From positions 1-33,839 of IMG/VR virus record IMGVR_UViG_3300020189_000772: a DNA stretch of 33,839 bases; one strand, written 5' to 3'. This stretch comes from a virus. Below the pieces are notes generated by a model. That model was not told the origin of the DNA. It saw only the letters and a list, made by a program, of their open reading frames with translations, and ran no database searches. Position numbers and translations under genes: made by a program. Below are positions 30,622 through 33,839 of the stretch, piece after piece. Every line of letters starts with the position of its first letter. Positions within the stretch are counted from its first letter, which is position 1.

Positions 30622-31020
30622 CTATTTTCTAAATAATTTTTTGATCTGTTCTGGAATACTTTTCATGGTTTCCTTACCTGAGTCTGTTAGAGTATAGTAG
30701 AAATGACCATCTTCACCAATCAGTTGGTCTACTAAGCCCTTTTTCATCAATTCCATAATAGACTGTTGTACGCTTTCTTCTAAGATTTTCTTCTCTTTTT
30801 TTAGCCAATCCAAAAGCACAGGCTCTTTGTCTACCTCAAACTCAAATATGTCATAAGCTGTTTCGCTAAACATTTTGGGATCTTGATATGTATTTGCTTC
30901 TAATTCATTAACATATTCCAATGCTTTTTCAAGTGTTGAGCAAATACCAACTGGTTCTACTGAAAAGTTAGTAAGAACTTTGCCCTCTGCTGTAATCGAA
31001 ACGATGACATATACTTTCAT
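30622..31020 (-). CDS. Small protein with winged-helix-like C-terminus
   Basis: 132 residues. The N-terminal half (VYVIVSITAEGKVLTNFSVE) is strand-rich. The C-terminal half VQQSIMELMKKGLVDQLIGE, then FYYTLTDSGKETM, has the rhythm of a winged helix with a wing of the PadR/MarR type. It may be a small transcription regulator. The stop is 11 bases before the P5 -35, so it could control the next unit. No family certain. Confidence 0.55.
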   Translation of the reverse strand: MKVYVIVSITAEGKVLTNFSVEPVGICSTLEKALEYVNELEANTYQDPKMFSETAYDIFEFEVDKEPVLLDWLKKEKKILEESVQQSIMELMKKGLVDQLIGEDGHFYYTLTDSGKETMKSIPEQIKKLFRK

Positions 31021-31031
31021 GATTATACACC

Positions 31032-31265
31032 TTAATCCAGCAATTCCTTGTAATATTTTTTAAGTGTTTCAAGTCGATCATCTGCATCTGCCAACTGAGA
31101 CAAAGCCTCATTCAGATTATTGTGCAGATCAGTCGTACTGTGATCTCCAATACCGGCTGGATGACGCAACATAATCTTCAGGGAGGTCAATGCCTGATAA
31201 CGGTCTGTCTCAGCCTTGTTGCGTAGTGCATCAATAGCGTCTGACTTGTAAGAACTGTAACTCAT
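31032..31265 (-). CDS. Small helical phage protein
   Basis: 77 residues: SDAIDALRNKAETDRYQAL, a short turn with HPAGIGDHSTTD, and a second long helix (LNEALSQLADADDRLETLKK), a coiled-coil-like pattern. Its ATG overlaps the SNase-like stop by a few bases. The motif is familiar from large phages but has no known function. Confidence 0.5.
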   Translation of the reverse strand: MSYSSYKSDAIDALRNKAETDRYQALTSLKIMLRHPAGIGDHSTTDLHNNLNEALSQLADADDRLETLKKYYKELLD

Positions 31266-31582
31266 TTCTTCTCCTCATAAGGCCAAATCCTCGCCAATTC
31301 GTCGGTTACGCCTTGGATGTGTACAATCCAGCGACCATACTTACCTGTCTTTTCTGTCTTGATTACTATTTTGCCCTCATAAGGAAAAGAAGCCGCAGCT
31401 TTGTTTAGTAGCTCTCTGCATCTTTGGGTAGCAACTAGGAAATCAGGCTGTCCTCGTTCGGGCGTGTCAACGCCAGCAAGTCTAGCCCGTATCTTCATAC
31501 GGACACTAAACCCTAGATCAACATAAAAGTCAACCGTGTCTCCGTCTACCACTCTATCAACTATTGCTTTGTATTCCCACAT
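31262..31582 (-). CDS. Staphylococcal-nuclease-like protein
   Basis: 106 residues, shorter than the usual 120-150. DGDT (13-16), RLAGVDTPERG (34-44) with the catalytic Arg34/Glu42 positions, and a later KYGRW with the second Arg. These match the SNase fold core; a Ca2+-dependent nuclease of DNA/RNA. No signal peptide. It starts at the ThyX stop (TGATG). The shorter C-terminus leaves activity uncertain. Confidence 0.75.
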   Translation of the reverse strand: MWEYKAIVDRVVDGDTVDFYVDLGFSVRMKIRARLAGVDTPERGQPDFLVATQRCRELLNKAAASFPYEGKIVIKTEKTGKYGRWIVHIQGVTDELARIWPYEEKK

Positions 31583-32280
31583 CAGCTTCTCCCGTTTTTA
31601 ATTGCTTGTAGTGTAAACTTAAATGGTTCGCCTTCGATAGTGGCAACCAAATCCCACATCTGTTGTGCGATCTCACGAATCTCTTTTTGTGCATGTTCAG
31701 AATTACGAAGTTTGATAAAGTTGGCAAAGCTACGCATATTAAACATTACATCAGCCTGAATCTGCGAGTTGTAAGTCTTGAAGAATCGTGCTGACTCTTT
31801 TGCTCGCTTGCGTCCCAATACTGGTTCAAGGTCTTTGATACATTGGTGATAGAGCCTGTTGCCTAACTGTGTATAGCTTTCCAATGCTTCAATCCAAGTG
31901 CTGTTCCTTGTATCGTGTAATCCGTGAGGAACCAACGGAAGAGGATTTATAACTCCATCTTTGACATTTATGCCTTCCCAATCTTCCGGCAGGTAATACT
32001 TATCTTCTTTTAATTCTTTATAACGTGCTGACTCAGCGTTGAGACTACTAATACGATGTTTGAGCAAATGGATATGCGATGCTATATCTGTATCAACTAA
32101 AAAGTGGACAACCCCTTTTTCAAAAGGGGTCTCATGCCCGTTTATCCAAAGCATGTTAATCAGAGATTGCACTCTCGCTCGTTTCTCGTCTGTCAAATTC
32201 CTACTTGTGCTTGTCCATGCTGAACAGGCGATCACTTCGTCTGATCCGTAATGCCCTAACAGTTCTACTTTGTTGTCCAT
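31582..32280 (-). CDS. thyX: Flavin-dependent thymidylate synthase (ThyX)
   Basis: 232 residues. The ThyX motif KHRISSLNAESARY (74-87) is the RHRxxSxNxxSxR motif with one conservative Lys, and HETPFEKG (49-56) matches the HxxxFEH helix. It makes dTMP from dUMP with FAD, NADPH and methylene-THF without producing DHF. With the dCMP deaminase, dNMP kinase and RNR it completes thymidine supply. The gene overlaps the PD-(D/E)XK gene by 16 bases. Confidence 0.9.
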   Translation of the reverse strand: MDNKVELLGHYGSDEVIACSAWTSTSRNLTDEKRARVQSLINMLWINGHETPFEKGVVHFLVDTDIASHIHLLKHRISSLNAESARYKELKEDKYYLPEDWEGINVKDGVINPLPLVPHGLHDTRNSTWIEALESYTQLGNRLYHQCIKDLEPVLGRKRAKESARFFKTYNSQIQADVMFNMRSFANFIKLRNSEHAQKEIREIAQQMWDLVATIEGEPFKFTLQAIKNGRS

Positions 32281-32831
32281 TCTCTCTCCACGAAATATTT
32301 ATGAAAGTCTTTTGACCTCAACACAACACCTGACTTGTTTCCCATGTAAGGTATCGGCTTGAATAGGTTGTTTTCTTTAGCGTCATTGTACAATTTAATA
32401 ACATCGTGCGACTGCATGATGCCCCATCGAATGTCCGATGCGTTATCTTCAATTAGTTCAATGTGACGGGCAAGGTCATAATCTTTTGGTTTTCTAAGGT
32501 TTGCACTTCCAGTATTATAGATGAACAGAATGTCTGCTGCCTCACGAATGTAGGCTTTTAGATCATTCTCTTTAAGGGTGAACTTACCAGCAGTTGGAAC
32601 CCATTTAATTTCCAATGGTACATCATTAACCTTGTAATCAGCACCAGCGGTATTACCCTTGGCGATGAATTCACCGTCATTACCGCAACCATTATTTTCC
32701 CATGAGAGTTTGGGGTCGCGGATCTTTGCAGTTTCTAGCCACTGGTGAAAGAAATACTTTTCCAGCATTGTGCCAAACTTGATGTCTTTCTTGAAAGTGC
32801 TAACACTACGATTATCAAATCTAGTTGACAT
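32265..32831 (-). CDS. PD-(D/E)XK-like protein
   Basis: 188 residues from the ATG at 32831; an in-frame TTG at 32924 would overlap a small upstream gene. Segment GADYKVNDVPLEIKWVPTAG contains D..(E)IK, the two-strand core of PD-(D/E)XK nucleases, followed by an AYIREAADILFIYNT strand/helix, as in restriction-like folds. No partner methylase is seen. Role in DNA end or host-DNA cleavage is possible. The start's ribosome site (AAAGG) is weak. Confidence 0.55.
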   Translation of the reverse strand: MSTRFDNRSVSTFKKDIKFGTMLEKYFFHQWLETAKIRDPKLSWENNGCGNDGEFIAKGNTAGADYKVNDVPLEIKWVPTAGKFTLKENDLKAYIREAADILFIYNTGSANLRKPKDYDLARHIELIEDNASDIRWGIMQSHDVIKLYNDAKENNLFKPIPYMGNKSGVVLRSKDFHKYFVEREWTTK

Positions 32832-32913
32832 AAAAATAACCTTTAATTCTTTCCCACAATGTTTTCTTGCGTTCTGCTGGTTTTGTATTCCTCTTGAATC
32901 TCGCTTTGAGTGC

Positions 32914-33021
32914 TTACTTGTCAATCTCTGAATCTAACTTCATAGTAGCCTTCTTCATCTTTTTCTGGATCTTATCCTGAAATCTGTAGAAGGAACTGTC
33001 TGACATTCCGCTATCCCTCAT
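32914..33021 (-). CDS. Micropeptide between two genes
   Basis: 35 codons from the ATG at 33021 (or 30 from 33006): MRDSGMSDSSFYRFQDKI, then a Lys-rich helix to the TAA at 32914. The first ATG lies inside the last codons of the upstream gene. The second is preceded by GGGATAGCGG. High Lys/Asp, amphipathic helix. Could be a real gene or a shadow. Confidence 0.4.
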   Translation of the reverse strand: MRDSGMSDSSFYRFQDKIQKKMKKATMKLDSEIDK

Positions 33022-33214
33022 CGTTTTCCTCATAATTATCTTGCCAGCCACGGAATAGGTGATCGTCCTCTGGCTCTATAAAGCATAAGTTATATTCTTG
33101 TTCGAATTTTGCGAACACATCTTCTGGAAAACTTATATGTATGCCATCGTTATCTGCAATATGAGTTGCTTTTTTTAGCATCTGCTTGTATGCTAGTTTT
33201 AAATCGTGAAACAT
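33011..33214 (-). CDS. Small acidic phage protein
   Basis: 67 residues from the ATG at 33214, with an AAGGAG site and promoter P6 just upstream. FHDLKLAYKQMLKKATHIAD is followed by an acidic tail ending NYEENDEG. No recognised family. Confidence 0.55.
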   Translation of the reverse strand: MFHDLKLAYKQMLKKATHIADNDGIHISFPEDVFAKFEQEYNLCFIEPEDDHLFRGWQDNYEENDEG

Positions 33215-33233
33215 TTGTTTTCTCCTTTCTTAT

Positions 33234-33262
33234 ATTATAGTCTACGTTTACTGATTTGTCAA
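33234..33262 (-). promoter_or_regulatory. Consensus promoter P6
   Basis: Minus strand TTGACA (33262-33257), 17-base spacer ending CGTAGAC, TATAAT (33239-33234). It overlaps the last codons of the membrane gene and drives the unit leading to the PD-(D/E)XK, ThyX and SNase-like genes. Confidence 0.88.
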
Positions 33263-33553
33263 GTGGGATTCTTTAATTTTTTCAAGAATTTGTCCAAGTG
33301 CCTCCTCCATAAAGATATGACCGAACCCCAAGGCTCGCAGTGACTGGTCAATTTCTCGTTGGTCTTTCAGTATTTGTTCATATGTTTCTGGTACATCGCC
33401 ATCATGAATAATCTTAGAGTTACCGTCGATCATTTCCTTTACTGGTGCATTTGATGGTTCATTGGTTACTCTGCCCAGATAGAATCCTGCAACCGCAAAA
33501 CCTATCAAAAAAACCCAACCCATAATAACATCTTTTGTTTTATATTCACTCAT
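33248..33553 (-). CDS. Small protein with an N-terminal membrane anchor
   Basis: 101 residues: VIMGWVFLIGFAVAGFYLG is one membrane segment near the start (10-28); the rest is acidic with helices. The stop overlaps promoter P6. No family recognised. Confidence 0.5.
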   Translation of the reverse strand: MSEYKTKDVIMGWVFLIGFAVAGFYLGRVTNEPSNAPVKEMIDGNSKIIHDGDVPETYEQILKDQREIDQSLRALGFGHIFMEEALGQILEKIKESHLTNQ

Positions 33554-33581
33554 TTCTCAACTCCATAATAATATCCATTAA

Positions 33582-33809
33582 TTAGCTTGACTCCAGACCT
33601 GATTTTGGAAGCCCCAAATGCACCAGTCTGACCTGATTCCTGACCTGATCCCCGACCTGACCCCAGACCTGATCCCCGACCTGACCCCAGACCTGATCCC
33701 CGACCTGACCCACGGCCTGATCCCAGACCTGATCCCAGACCTGACCCCTGACCTGATTCCTGACCTGACGCCAGACCTGACCCCTGACCTGATTCCTGTT
33801 ATTTTCCAT
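33582..33809 (-). CDS. Tandem-repeat protein (Q-V-x-x period)
   Basis: 75 residues. From residue 7 to about 61 it is built of a four-residue period Q-V-(W/R/G)-(D/G/N/R), for example [15 protein letters not shown]. The DNA repeat unit is about 12 bases (33612-33798). The non-repeated tail ends GLESS. The role is unknown. It ends one codon pattern different from the copy upstream. Confidence 0.5.
   Translation of the reverse strand: MENNRNQVRGQVWRQVRNQVRGQVWDQVWDQAVGQVGDQVWGQVGDQVWGQVGDQVRNQVRLVHLGLPKSGLESS
33612..33798. repeat. 12-base tandem repeat array
   Basis: About 15 imperfect copies of a unit of type CAGGTCTGGGAT on the minus strand (ATCCCAGACCTG on the plus). Variation is mostly in the last three bases. 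Other frames over the array are also open, including a plus-strand P-D-L-x frame, as expected for a 12-base repeat without stop codons. Confidence 0.9.
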
Positions 33810-33839
33810 TAGTTTGACTCCAGACCTGACGCCAGACCT
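33799..33839 (-). CDS. C-terminal end of a second repeat gene, cut by the window edge
   Basis: A minus-strand frame enters from the edge and reads [13 protein letters not shown] before the TAA at 33801-33799. It has the same repeat and the same end DNA as the repeat gene at 33582 (GGAGTCAA.CTAAT..GGA). The stop lies 11 bases past the start of that gene. Suggests tandem paralogous genes. Confidence 0.4.
   Translation of the reverse strand, partial: VWRQVWSQTNGK

Noticed and set aside
32265-32924. Longer start for the PD-(D/E)XK gene at TTG 32924
   Set aside because: It would overlap the micropeptide frame and lacks a ribosome site; the ATG at 32831 keeps the whole domain.
33618-33812. Plus-strand open frame of P-D-L-I/P-D-L-T repeats
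   Set aside because: It is the antisense reading of the 12-base repeat; such repeats without stops are open on both strands. The minus-strand frame fits the direction of all other genes.

Overview
The window reads as part of a tailed double-stranded DNA phage genome, or a closely related prophage or metagenomic viral contig, of moderate to low GC. Essentially every gene lies on the minus strand, genes are packed with 1-20 base overlaps, and the content is typical of a large lytic phage: replication (DnaE-type polymerase, DnaB-type helicase, zinc/TOPRIM primase, SSB, RecA), nucleotide supply (class Ia ribonucleotide reductase NrdA/NrdB, ThyX, dCMP deaminase, dNMP kinase, MazG-like, GMP reductase), PhoH, a small sigma factor and several nucleases. 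No terminase, portal or major capsid gene is visible, so this is the replication/metabolism arm plus what looks like an envelope/lysis block. A Tat-exported DUF1501 protein, a family very abundant in Planctomycetes, hints at a planctomycete or related host; this is inference only.

Layout, right to left as transcribed. 33.8-30.6 kb: a 12-base tandem-repeat gene (with a possible second copy running off the edge), small proteins, a PD-(D/E)XK-like protein, ThyX, an SNase-like nuclease and a small winged-helix-like protein. 30.6-29.86 kb: a promoter followed by about 700 non-coding bases with one good tRNA-Thr, a shortened tRNA-like element, a T-arm/CCA-like module and two long inverted repeats. 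29.85-28.07 kb: dCMP deaminase, small proteins, SSB, a second structured non-coding stretch and a terminator. 28.0-24.4 kb: a membrane/RuvA-C-like protein, a GT4 glycosyltransferase, two unknowns, the sigma factor and a Gly/Ser-rich protein, closed by a weak terminator. 24.4-20.74 kb: membrane and export genes (PAS protein, holin-like protein, papain-like protease, lipoprotein thioredoxin, three small membrane proteins), closed by a clear terminator. 20.7-15.9 kb: nrdA, a nucleotidyltransferase, nrdB, mazG-like and phoH. 15.9-9.1 kb: small proteins, RecA, a Vsr-like nuclease, a possible recombination mediator, a zinc-ribbon protein, helicase and GMP reductase. 9.1-5.8 kb: acetyltransferase, primase, dNMP kinase and a Cas4-like nuclease. 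5.8-4.4 kb: a hidden small reading frame with a Tat-like leader and DUF1501. 4.3-0.4 kb: a head-type protein, a methyltransferase, a double glycosyltransferase and an N-terminally truncated cytidylyltransferase. 0.4-0 kb: the start of dnaE.

Six near-identical promoters (TTGACA or TTGCAA, a 16-17 base spacer that often ends in CGTAGAC, then TATAAT) punctuate the window and fit host sigma-70 RNA polymerase. Three more candidates lie inside genes. Together the genes would rebuild the host nucleotide pool, replicate DNA with a PolIII-type polymerase and export proteins to the envelope. The parts most worth a second look are the structured RNA loci, the DUF1501 pair, the PAS/holin-like/papain block and the repeat genes.
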